Positions 53,212 through 60,135 of a stretch of DNA of 64,000 bases are shown one piece after another. The stretch comes from Enterocola sp045654205 (GTDB lineage Bacteria > Bacteroidota > Bacteroidia > Bacteroidales > Paludibacteraceae). The stretch covers positions 24,005-88,004 of the forward strand of contig JAZOMZ010000009.1 of NCBI GenBank assembly GCA_045654205.1, given 5' to 3'. The translations under genes and the position numbers were made by a program. A model generated the notes under the pieces. The model saw nothing but the letters and a program-made list of their open reading frames with translations, was not told the origin of the DNA and ran no database searches. Position 1 is the first letter of the stretch. Each line of letters begins with the position of its first letter.

Positions 53212-53912
53212 TTTGCTTTTTCTTTAAGTTTTTCAGAAAGAATTTCCTCAAATTTCAAACCTGTAAGTTTGGTTATTTTCTTAAATACATAATAAATAGC
53301 CACAAACATTACTGCTGTACTAGGCAGTGCAATAGCAGGGTAACTTAGTGCAGTAAGAGTGCCCAATTCTTCGTTGAACGCAGCTGTGCCAGCAGGACTA
53401 ACTACTATATATTTGGTTAAAAAGAAATTTAATGTAGCCGAAAGTAGGAAAGAGGCTGCTACCATAAATGTAGATTTAACCAATATTCTTTCTATTTCAA
53501 ATACATTGTTATTTTCTTTTAGTTTTTCATCTATTAGTTTTAAATCAAGTAATTCTTCGTTAAAAATAAGTTTCTTTACTAGAGGATAAGGTGTTTTAAG
53601 TGAGACGATTACGGCAATGCCAATAAGTAGTGGCACTGCGGCTTCCTTTATGGCTAGCCATTCTGTAGGGAACTCAAATACACCAATTATACCTGTCAAA
53701 AATATACTTACAAAGCCCAATATGGCAATAAAACCAGTTTCTTTTCTTACTACCAAATTATAAATGGCATAGCCAATAGGTAGGGCTAGAGCCACTAAAA
53801 ATCCAGGAAGCACACCTAGATATTCTTCTGTACTAAATTTTGAAAGTATAATTGCTGGTATTACTATACTTACAAGCAAACTTACTAAAGGAGATTCTTT
53901 TTTCTTTTCCAC
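53208..53912 (-). CDS. Polytopic membrane protein, VC0807-like
   Basis: A 234-residue protein with about six hydrophobic segments and a charged cytoplasmic loop (about 120-140). The sequence resembles the VC0807/DUF3159-like membrane proteins, for which no transport substrate is established. It sits between the GSCFA gene (4 bp gap) and murF-alr (4 bp overlap). Confidence 0.7.
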   Translation of the reverse strand: MEKKKESPLVSLLVSIVIPAIILSKFSTEEYLGVLPGFLVALALPIGYAIYNLVVRKETGFIAILGFVSIFLTGIIGVFEFPTEWLAIKEAAVPLLIGIAVIVSLKTPYPLVKKLIFNEELLDLKLIDEKLKENNNVFEIERILVKSTFMVAASFLLSATLNFFLTKYIVVSPAGTAAFNEELGTLTALSYPAIALPSTAVMFVAIYYVFKKITKLTGLKFEEILSEKLKEKAK

Positions 53913-53916
53913 GTTT

Positions 53917-54837
53917 TTATTCCTTATATTTCTTTGTCCAATTTTCTTTATTTGTCTTAATTTTTTCTAGAAGCGACAGATATTCGCCACTTTCTGGATT
54001 TGAAGGGCGATGTTTTTCTGTTCTTACTATTTTTTCATACTCCTTAATACCGTCTATGGTTTTGTCAGAAAAATATGTGTCAGAAAATCTTTCCCAAATA
54101 TAATCAACGGCAAGTGAGGTAGGGTGAGCCATATCTTCTGCAAAAAACCTGTAATCTCTGAGTTCATCAAGTACAATTTCGTACGAAGGGAAGTATTCAC
54201 AGTTCTCAAATTCTTCCACAAGTTTATCTACAGCGAGTAGTAATCTGCTTTTGCTCAATTGGTTTTCGTGTGCTCCGTCCTTTAAATGACGAACAGGACT
54301 CACGGTGAAAATAATTCGAGTTGGAGTTTGGCAAATAGGTCTTAATACCTCGATGATTTCCTCCATATCCATTGCTCTGCGAGTGAAGTCCGAAGCCAAA
54401 CTATGATGACAATTTGCTACTATTTCGCCAGTTTTGTTTAACTGATACACCCAACTAGTGCCAAGAGTGACAATGATTATTGGGTCTTTTGAATTTAGAA
54501 TTTCATTGGCAACGCCAATGGTTTTATTCATTTGCTCTAGGGCAGTATCTTTATCGGCACTTGAATAACTGCTATGAAAAGCATAACTATTCCATTTGTC
54601 TTTTTGGAAGAACAGACTTTCTGATTCTATAATTTGCTTTTCTGTAATAAGTTTAAATGAATTTGCCACAGAATACGGATTGTAAATAGCTCCAAAAGGG
54701 TGCATGGCTTCAAAACCACCTTCTGCAAATTTTACTTGCATATTTAGGGCAAAGCACGAACCTAGCAGAAGAATCTTTTGGCTATGATTTATCTTCTGTG
54801 GAGATTTTTTTATTTGTATTTCTGTTCTGAAGTTCAT
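53917..54837 (-). CDS. GSCFA-family protein
   Basis: The 306-residue protein shows the family-naming motif LGSCFALN (about 26-33) and HPFGAIYNPYSVANSF (about 46-61), with the later FFAEDMAHPT (about 232-241). GSCFA proteins resemble SGNH hydrolases, with the motif Ser as candidate nucleophile and the late D..H pair completing a triad. The substrate is not established. It overlaps the OmpA-like gene by 1 bp. Confidence 0.88.
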   Translation of the reverse strand: MNFRTEIQIKKSPQKINHSQKILLLGSCFALNMQVKFAEGGFEAMHPFGAIYNPYSVANSFKLITEKQIIESESLFFQKDKWNSYAFHSSYSSADKDTALEQMNKTIGVANEILNSKDPIIIVTLGTSWVYQLNKTGEIVANCHHSLASDFTRRAMDMEEIIEVLRPICQTPTRIIFTVSPVRHLKDGAHENQLSKSRLLLAVDKLVEEFENCEYFPSYEIVLDELRDYRFFAEDMAHPTSLAVDYIWERFSDTYFSDKTIDGIKEYEKIVRTEKHRPSNPESGEYLSLLEKIKTNKENWTKKYKE

Positions 54838-55802
54838 TAATCAAATATTTTTAAAAGCTCGTCTAGGTTTGGAGTTAAAATAATCTCGATACGGCGATTT
54901 GCTTTGCGAGCTTCTTTTGTGTCTGCAGTGTCGATAGGACAATATTCGCCTCTACCGCTTGCACTCACTTTTGCAGGGTCTATATCTTTGTTTTCTAACA
55001 ATATTCTCACAATAGAAGTGGCACGTTTTACACTTAAGTCCCAGTTGTCTAATACGTTGCCATTGCCCGCGAATGGAACATTATCTGTATGACCTTCCAC
55101 TACAATATCTACGTCTTTGGTAGTTGCAAGCACTTTAGAAAGTTCTCTAATAGCCTTTGCACCTTTTGTGTCAACCACCCAACGACCAGATTGGAAAAGT
55201 AGTTTTTCGTCCATAGAAACATAAACTTTACCATCTTTTGAGCTTACCTTCAAACCTTCTGCCTCAAATGGAGCAAGTGCTTTGACTACTTTGTCTTTAA
55301 GTGAGTTAAGGTGAGTATCACGTTCTTCCAATAGTTTGGTTAGCTCTGTTATTTTGGCATTTCTATCTTCTAGCTCTTGTTGTTTTTCTTTTAATGCTCT
55401 TTCTGCTTTAAACAATGCGTCTTCACGATTGATTAATTCAGATTGAAGTGCTTGTATTTCTTCTAGCATTTTTTGAATTTCGTCTTTTGTCTTAGAACTT
55501 TTCAATTTTTCTAGAAGATTTTGATTTTGTTCATGCATATTGTTGCAATCTTCTACCACACGTTGCAATTCTTTTGAAAGTCTTGTGGTATCTTCTTCTA
55601 TTTGTTCTTTTTCTTTGATAAGTTTAGAAAGTTTTGTTTCTAAATCTTGTATTTTGGCTTTTGCCTTATTCAGTTCTTTGTCGCACTCTTGCGCTTGAGC
55701 GTACAAATTAGCTTCGCTTTCTAATACTTCATTATATTTTGCTTGTGTCACACAAGATGAGGCTAATATGCCTGCGCAGAATAAATAAATTAATTTTTTC
55801 AT
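54837..55802 (-). CDS. OmpA-family lipoprotein with coiled coil
   Basis: The 321-residue product has a lipoprotein signal (GILASSC, Cys at about 17), a long coiled coil (about 25-170) and a C-terminal OmpA peptidoglycan-binding domain with VEGHTDNVPF (about 237-246), LSVKRATSIVRILL and ASGRGEYCPI, ending in KANRRIEIILTP. It would tether the outer membrane to the wall. It is the first gene of the six-gene run and has a consensus -7 box (TAATTTTG) about 57 nt upstream. Confidence 0.9.
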   Translation of the reverse strand: MKKLIYLFCAGILASSCVTQAKYNEVLESEANLYAQAQECDKELNKAKAKIQDLETKLSKLIKEKEQIEEDTTRLSKELQRVVEDCNNMHEQNQNLLEKLKSSKTKDEIQKMLEEIQALQSELINREDALFKAERALKEKQQELEDRNAKITELTKLLEERDTHLNSLKDKVVKALAPFEAEGLKVSSKDGKVYVSMDEKLLFQSGRWVVDTKGAKAIRELSKVLATTKDVDIVVEGHTDNVPFAGNGNVLDNWDLSVKRATSIVRILLENKDIDPAKVSASGRGEYCPIDTADTKEARKANRRIEIILTPNLDELLKIFD

Positions 55803-55830
55803 TTTATAGAATTGATATTTAATTTTTTTT

Positions 55831-55846
55831 TAACTCCTAATTAGGT
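55831..55846. repeat. Degenerate heptamer pair upstream of the ompA-like run
   Basis: TAACTCCTAATTAGG contains one CTCCTAA and its mirror, forming the palindrome CCTAATTAGG in the leader of the OmpA-like gene. Confidence 0.45.
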
Positions 55847-55858
55847 TATTCCATCCTA

Positions 55859-55866
55859 CAAAATTA
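55859..55866 (-). promoter_or_regulatory. -7 box for the OmpA-GSCFA-MurF-RelA run
   Basis: TAATTTTG on the minus strand about 57 nt before the ATG at 55802. Confidence 0.5.
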
Positions 55867-55930
55867 GTAAAATGCTCTAAAAATATCAATTAATAATATA
55901 CTAATTTATGTTATTTAAGAATTTATTGTG

Positions 55931-55938
55931 TATTTTTG
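55931..55938 (+). promoter_or_regulatory. dxs: -7 box for dxs
   Basis: TATTTTTG, 17 nt before ATG 55956. It lies downstream of the in-frame ATG at 55908, which supports the later start. Confidence 0.55.
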
Positions 55939-55955
55939 TAGTCAAATGTAAATTT

Positions 55956-57854
55956 ATGGCAGATAAATACCCTATATTATCCACTATTAATTATCCATCA
56001 GAACTAAGGAAGCTTGATAAAAAACTTCTTAAGCCATTGTGTCAGGAAATAAGAACATTCATTATTGAACAACTTGCAAACAATCCTGGGCACTTGGCTT
56101 CTAGCCTTGGTGTGGTGGAACTTACTGTGGCATTACATTATGTATTTGATACTCCAGAAGACCGTATTGTTTGGGACGTAGGTCACCAAGCATACGGACA
56201 CAAAATACTTACAGGCAGACGCGAAAAATTCTCTACAAACAGAAAATTTAAGGGACTTTCTGGTTTCCCTTCACCTAAAGAAAGTGAGTATGATGCTTTT
56301 GTGGCAGGTCATGCTTCAAACTCTATTTCAGCTGCATTAGGTATGGCTATTGGTAGTGAAAAACTTGATAATAAAAGAAAAATTGTAGCTGTGATTGGTG
56401 ACGGTTCTATGACCGGCGGACTTGCTTTTGAAGGTCTTAACAATGCCTGTGTAAACCCTAATAATCTGCTAGTTATCCTAAACGATAACAATATGGCCAT
56501 CGACAATGCAGTAGGTGGACTTAGTGAATATCTTACCGATATTACATCATCTGCTTGGTATAATAATTTACGTTTTAGAACTTACCATTTCTTTAAGAAA
56601 ATAGGGCTGATGAAAACTTCCACTCGCAACCGTATGGTTAGGTTTGGAAATCACCTTAAAACAGCTCTTACTGGTGCTTCTAATATCTTTGAAGGCTTGA
56701 ATATCAGATATTTTGGTCAACTTGATGGTCATAATATCGACCAACTTGTGAAAACATTAACCGATATCAAAAATTTTGAAGGTCCTCGTGTTCTTCACAT
56801 TAAAACGGTAAAAGGAAAAGGCTTTGCTCCAGCAGAAAATTCTGCTACAATTTGGCATGCTCCGGGTTATTTTAACCCAGATACAGGCGAAAGAATCAAG
56901 AGTAAAAACTCTGGAGCGTCACTTTATCAAGATGTTTTCGGTGAAACACTTTTAGATCTTGCAAAAGAAAATGAAAAGATTGTAGGTGTCACTCCTGCTA
57001 TGCCAACTGGTTGTTCTATGAACATTATGATGAAGGAAATGCCAGATAGAGTGTTCGACGTGGGTATTGCTGAAGCACATGCTGTAACATTCTCTGCAGG
57101 TATGGCAAAAGAGGGATTGATGCCTTTCTGTAATATCTATTCTTCGTTTATGCAACGTGCATACGACCAAATTATCCACGACGTGGCCCTGCAAAACTTA
57201 AATATGGTTTTATGTCTTGATAGAGCTGGTCTTGTGGGAGCAGATGGTCCTACACACCATGGTGCATTTGATATGTCATATCTACGTTGTGTCCCAAATC
57301 TTACAATTGCTTCTCCGCTTAACGAACTAGAACTGAGAAACTTAATGTATACGGCTCAAAAAGAAGGCAAAGGTACATTTGTAATTCGTTATCCTCGTGG
57401 AGCAGGTGAGGGAGTAGAATGGAAGGGCGTGCCAATGACAGAAATACCAGTGGGCAAGGGCGTAGAACTTAAAAAAGGTAATAAGGTTGCTGTGCTTAGT
57501 GTTGGTCCTATTGGCAATACAGTTATGAAAGCCGTTGAAAGTCTAGGTGCTGCTGCTTCTGCTGTGGGTGTTTATGATATGCGCTTTATTAAGCCTCTTG
57601 ATACAGCACTTCTAGATGAAGTGTTCAAAAATTATAAGTCTATTGTTACAGTAGAAGATGGTGCGCTTAAGGGTGGATTTGGTTCTGCTGTGCTTGAATA
57701 TATGGCAGATAGTGGCTATTCACTTCCTGTGAAACGCATTGGCATACCAGATAACTTTGTAGAACACGGCACCCCAGCCGAACTGTATAATATGTTGGGC
57801 ATGGATTCTCAAGGAATCGCAGGTGTTTTAAAACTCCTAACTCCTAACTCCTAA
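55956..57854 (+). CDS. dxs: 1-deoxy-D-xylulose-5-phosphate synthase
   Basis: Dxs condenses pyruvate and glyceraldehyde-3-phosphate, the first step of the MEP isoprenoid pathway, using TPP. From ATG 55956 the protein is 632 residues and has the TPP motif VIGDGSMTGGLAFEGLNN (about 143-160), the Dxs opening LLKPLCQEIR with GHLASSLGVVELT, the IAEAHAVTFSAG catalytic region, and RAGLVGADGPTHHG. The final codons LLTPNS and the TAA stop (57852-57854) come from the four-unit heptamer array. It is followed after 10 bp by ttcA. Confidence 0.95.
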   Translation: MADKYPILSTINYPSELRKLDKKLLKPLCQEIRTFIIEQLANNPGHLASSLGVVELTVALHYVFDTPEDRIVWDVGHQAYGHKILTGRREKFSTNRKFKGLSGFPSPKESEYDAFVAGHASNSISAALGMAIGSEKLDNKRKIVAVIGDGSMTGGLAFEGLNNACVNPNNLLVILNDNNMAIDNAVGGLSEYLTDITSSAWYNNLRFRTYHFFKKIGLMKTSTRNRMVRFGNHLKTALTGASNIFEGLNIRYFGQLDGHNIDQLVKTLTDIKNFEGPRVLHIKTVKGKGFAPAENSATIWHAPGYFNPDTGERIKSKNSGASLYQDVFGETLLDLAKENEKIVGVTPAMPTGCSMNIMMKEMPDRVFDVGIAEAHAVTFSAGMAKEGLMPFCNIYSSFMQRAYDQIIHDVALQNLNMVLCLDRAGLVGADGPTHHGAFDMSYLRCVPNLTIASPLNELELRNLMYTAQKEGKGTFVIRYPRGAGEGVEWKGVPMTEIPVGKGVELKKGNKVAVLSVGPIGNTVMKAVESLGAAASAVGVYDMRFIKPLDTALLDEVFKNYKSIVTVEDGALKGGFGSAVLEYMADSGYSLPVKRIGIPDNFVEHGTPAELYNMLGMDSQGIAGVLKLLTPNS

Positions 57855-57861
57855 CTCCTAA
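57834..57861. repeat. Four-unit CTCCTAA array at the dxs/ttcA junction
   Basis: Four exact CTCCTAA units (57834-57861). They encode the last residues and stop of dxs and end 3 bp before the ttcA ATG (57865). Confidence 0.9.
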
Positions 57862-57864
57862 CTG

Positions 57865-58593
57865 ATGCCGAAGGTAATTTACAGAATAGGGAAAAAATTC
57901 CGAAAGGCGATGAAGGACTATGGTCTTATCGACGATGGCGATAAGGTGCTGATAGGTCTTTCTGGCGGTAAGGATTCTATGGCTTTGGTGGAGTTCTTGG
58001 CGGAGCGCTCTAGGGTTTTTAAACCTCGTTTTTCTGTAATTGCTGCGCACGTTAGCATGGAAAATGTTCCATATCAAGCAGATATTGAATATTTAAAACA
58101 GTATTGTGAGAGTTTTGGCGTGCCATTTTACCATGTAACTACAAGTTTCAATCCAGATACTGATAATAGAAAATCTCCTTGTTTTCTTTGCTCATGGAAT
58201 AGACGAAAAAAACTTTTCGACCTAGCAAAAGAACTTGGTTGCACAAAAATAGCACTTGGACATCACCAAGACGATATTCTTTCCACACTACTTATGAACC
58301 TTACATTTCAAGGTTCGTTTGCAACAATGCCGCCTAGGTTATATATGAACAAGGTGGATGTAGATATTATTCGTCCGCTTTGTTTAGTGCCAGAGGCAGA
58401 CCTTGTGGAGTATGCTGAGCTAAGAGAAATTAAAAAACAAATAAAAAATTGCCCTTATGAGCAGTCTTCGTTTCGTCATGATATGAGGGAAGTAATGCAG
58501 CTTCTAGAAAAAATGAATCCCGAAGCAAGACACAGTCTTTGGGGAGCAATGACAAATGTACAAAACGAATATTTACCTAAGAAAATAGAATGA
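57865..58593 (+). CDS. TtcA/TilS-family tRNA-modifying ATPase (tRNA 2-thiocytidine type)
   Basis: The 242-residue protein is an adenine nucleotide alpha hydrolase with the PP-loop GLSGGKDSMAL (about 32-42), followed by the CFLCSWNRRK cluster motif (about 110-119) and GHHQDDILSTLL (about 132-143). This is the TtcA pattern, which thiolates C32 of some tRNAs via an iron-sulfur cluster. The second pair of cluster ligands is less clear (only one further Cys region, NCPYEQ). It overlaps the MIP18 gene by 4 bp; that neighbour handles iron-sulfur delivery in other systems. Confidence 0.85.
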   Translation: MPKVIYRIGKKFRKAMKDYGLIDDGDKVLIGLSGGKDSMALVEFLAERSRVFKPRFSVIAAHVSMENVPYQADIEYLKQYCESFGVPFYHVTTSFNPDTDNRKSPCFLCSWNRRKKLFDLAKELGCTKIALGHHQDDILSTLLMNLTFQGSFATMPPRLYMNKVDVDIIRPLCLVPEADLVEYAELREIKKQIKNCPYEQSSFRHDMREVMQLLEKMNPEARHSLWGAMTNVQNEYLPKKIE

Positions 58594-58904
58594 GTGAATT
58601 TTTAACTTTAGAGGAAAACATCGTTAAGATGTTGAAAACAGTGTTTGACCCAGAAATCGCTGTTAATATTTACGATTTAGGACTTATATACAAAATAGAT
58701 GTGAACGACAACAATGATGTTCACATTGATATGACACTTACAGCGCCTTCTTGTCCAATGGCAGACTTCATTCTTGAAGACGTGAAACAAAAAATCGAAT
58801 CAATAGAAGGGGTAGGTAAAGTAGAAATTGAACTTGTCTTTGAACCTGTCTGGGACCGCGACATGATGACCGAAGAAGCCAAACTAGAACTCGGTTTCTT
58901 GTAA
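58590..58904 (+). CDS. MIP18/DUF59-family iron-sulfur assembly protein
   Basis: The 104-residue protein matches the DUF59 (SufT/PaaD-like) family: KTVFDPEIAVNIYDLGLIY (about 16-34), TLTAPSCPMADFI (about 51-63, with the reactive Cys) and EIELVFEPVWDRDMM (about 80-94). Such proteins help mature iron-sulfur proteins. The 4-bp overlap with the ttcA-like gene, an iron-sulfur enzyme, fits that role. Its 3' end overlaps the convergent phosphodiesterase gene by about 21 bp. Confidence 0.9.
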   Translation: MSEFLTLEENIVKMLKTVFDPEIAVNIYDLGLIYKIDVNDNNDVHIDMTLTAPSCPMADFILEDVKQKIESIEGVGKVEIELVFEPVWDRDMMTEEAKLELGFL

Positions 58905-59399
58905 AGCACCTCTTTCTATTTCCATTATTTCTAGGTTGGAGAATTTGCCGTTGTCTATGCAGAAACGGATTAATGTACGCACCTTGTGGAAACCATAAAT
59001 TCCGGCGGCACCGGGGTTGATATGAAGAAGATTTAATGTCTTGTCATACATTACTTTAAGTATGTGCGAATGGCCAGAAATAAAAAGTTTTATATTATTG
59101 CTTCGCAATTGCTGAATAATGCCAGGAGCATATTTGCCTGGATACCCTCCAATATGTGTTAATAATACATCCACACCCTCTATATTAAATATTAAAGTTT
59201 TTGGAAGCATTACCCTTAGAGGGTGACCGTCTATATTCCCGTAAACTGCACGAACGGGTTTTAATTCAGAAAGTTTATTGTAGATTTCGAGCGAACCTAT
59301 ATCACCTGCGTGCCAGATTTCATCGCAGTCAGAAAAAAAACGTGCGTATCGGTCGTCCCAATACGCATGTGTATCTGATATAAGTCCTATCTTTTTTAT
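58884..59399 (-). CDS. YfcE/MJ0936-type metallophosphoesterase with probable AUA start
   Basis: The full minus-strand frame of 171 codons runs from ATA at 59399 and reads IKKIGLISDTHAYWDD, then IWHAGDIGS, YGNIDGHPLR, LLTHIGGYPGKY and ISGHSH, giving every metal-ligand motif of the small phosphodiesterase family (D-x-H, GD, GNxD, H, GHxH). The only in-frame ATG (59210) falls after the GNIDG motif and would delete half the active site. The frame is closed upstream by TAA with no ATG, GTG or TTG between. The ATA codon overlaps the bactofilin TAA stop as ATAA, mirroring the ATGA overlaps seen elsewhere in this window. An ATC or ATA start a few codons away is the alternative. Confidence 0.75.
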   Translation of the reverse strand: MKKIGLISDTHAYWDDRYARFFSDCDEIWHAGDIGSLEIYNKLSELKPVRAVYGNIDGHPLRVMLPKTLIFNIEGVDVLLTHIGGYPGKYAPGIIQQLRSNNIKLFISGHSHILKVMYDKTLNLLHINPGAAGIYGFHKVRTLIRFCIDNGKFSNLEIMEIERGALQETEF

Positions 59400-59800
59400 T
59401 TTGAAGATTTTTTATCGTTGTTTGCAGGAGCTGCAGGAGCTTCAGTAGCAGATTTTTTAAGGTCTTCACCCATAATGCAAGTACCGTTGAATTCTGCTTT
59501 TTGTTCTATTTCTAGAATATTAGTTTGAATTTTTCCTCTTATTTTACCAGTAGATTTAAGTGAAAGAGTATCTTTTGCTTTTACTTCACCTTCCACACTT
59601 CCCATAATATCAACATTGACTGCATCGATAGTTCCAATTAGTTTACCTTCGTTGCCAATAATGATTCTACCTTCTGATTTGATTTCACCTTCTACAGTGC
59701 CATCAATACGAAAATCACCTTTGGTTATGATTTCACCTTTTACTATAGTGTCTTTTGCTATTACGTTATGTGAAGTATTTAAGATTTCTGGTTTAGCCAT
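59396..59800 (-). CDS. Bactofilin (polymer-forming cytoskeletal protein)
   Basis: Bactofilins self-assemble into filaments that position cell-shape and wall enzymes. From ATG 59800 the 134-residue protein has the beta-helical core with repeated GxI/V steps: TIVKGEIITKGDFRIDGTVEG in parts (about 18-38), GRIIIGNEGKLIG, GSVEGEVKA, STGKIRGKI, and a low-complexity Ala/Pro-rich tail. An upstream in-frame ATG (59941) would translate the SRP RNA gene and is rejected. Its TAA stop overlaps the AUA start of the phosphodiesterase. Confidence 0.92.
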   Translation of the reverse strand: MAKPEILNTSHNVIAKDTIVKGEIITKGDFRIDGTVEGEIKSEGRIIIGNEGKLIGTIDAVNVDIMGSVEGEVKAKDTLSLKSTGKIRGKIQTNILEIEQKAEFNGTCIMGEDLKKSATEAPAAPANNDKKSSK

Positions 59801-59837
59801 AGTATTAAGTATTTGTTGGTTAAAATTTAAAGAAAAA

Positions 59838-59935
59838 AAGGAAAGGCGATCTGCATCGCACCGCTCAACCAATGTACCCTTGCTGCGGTCAAGCCCTGGG
59901 GGATTAAAAGGGAGCTGGTCGTGCAGAACCTTTCC
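59838..59935 (-). ncRNA. ffs: Signal recognition particle RNA, bacterial small type
   Basis: On the minus strand the RNA begins GGAAAGGTTCTGCA, pairs with TGCAGATCGCCTTTCC at its 3' end, and has the SRP domain IV signature: CAGGGCTTGACCGCAGCA, i.e. CAGG, a tetraloop (TGAC) closed by G-C pairs, and AGCA in the asymmetric/symmetric loops that bind Ffh. A T run follows. Its promoter is exact (see 59941-59971). It is the partner of Ffh at 8071-9387. Confidence 0.9.
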
Positions 59936-59940
59936 GAGCA

Positions 59941-59971
59941 CAAAGGTATATTTTTTATATGAGATTCCAAA
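59941..59971 (-). promoter_or_regulatory. ffs: Promoter of the SRP RNA gene
   Basis: On the minus strand TTTG, exactly 19 nt, TACCTTTG: full match to the Bacteroidota promoter consensus. The expected start is about 6 nt downstream, at the GGAAAGG of the RNA. Confidence 0.8.
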
Positions 59972-60070
59972 ATTTTTAATTGAAAATATATTAATTTTTT
60001 TACTCTGAAAATATTATTTCCCAACTTTCGTACACTTAAACATCTAATAAAAAATAAACATTGATTAATA

Positions 60071-60102
60071 TTTGCAAATGCGCATATAAATCACTAATTT
60101 TG
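60071..60102 (+). promoter_or_regulatory. Promoter of transketolase
   Basis: TTTG, 20 nt, TAATTTTG, ending 33 nt before the ATG at 60136. Confidence 0.7.
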
Positions 60103-60135
60103 TGAAAATTTTTAAGAATTCTTTTATTTTAAACC

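Noticed and set aside
57834..57861. CRISPR-like tandem repeat
   Set aside because: Units are 7 bp without spacers, so it is a simple tandem array.
59801..59941. N-terminal extension of bactofilin
   Set aside because: It covers the SRP RNA gene; the family start is at 59800.
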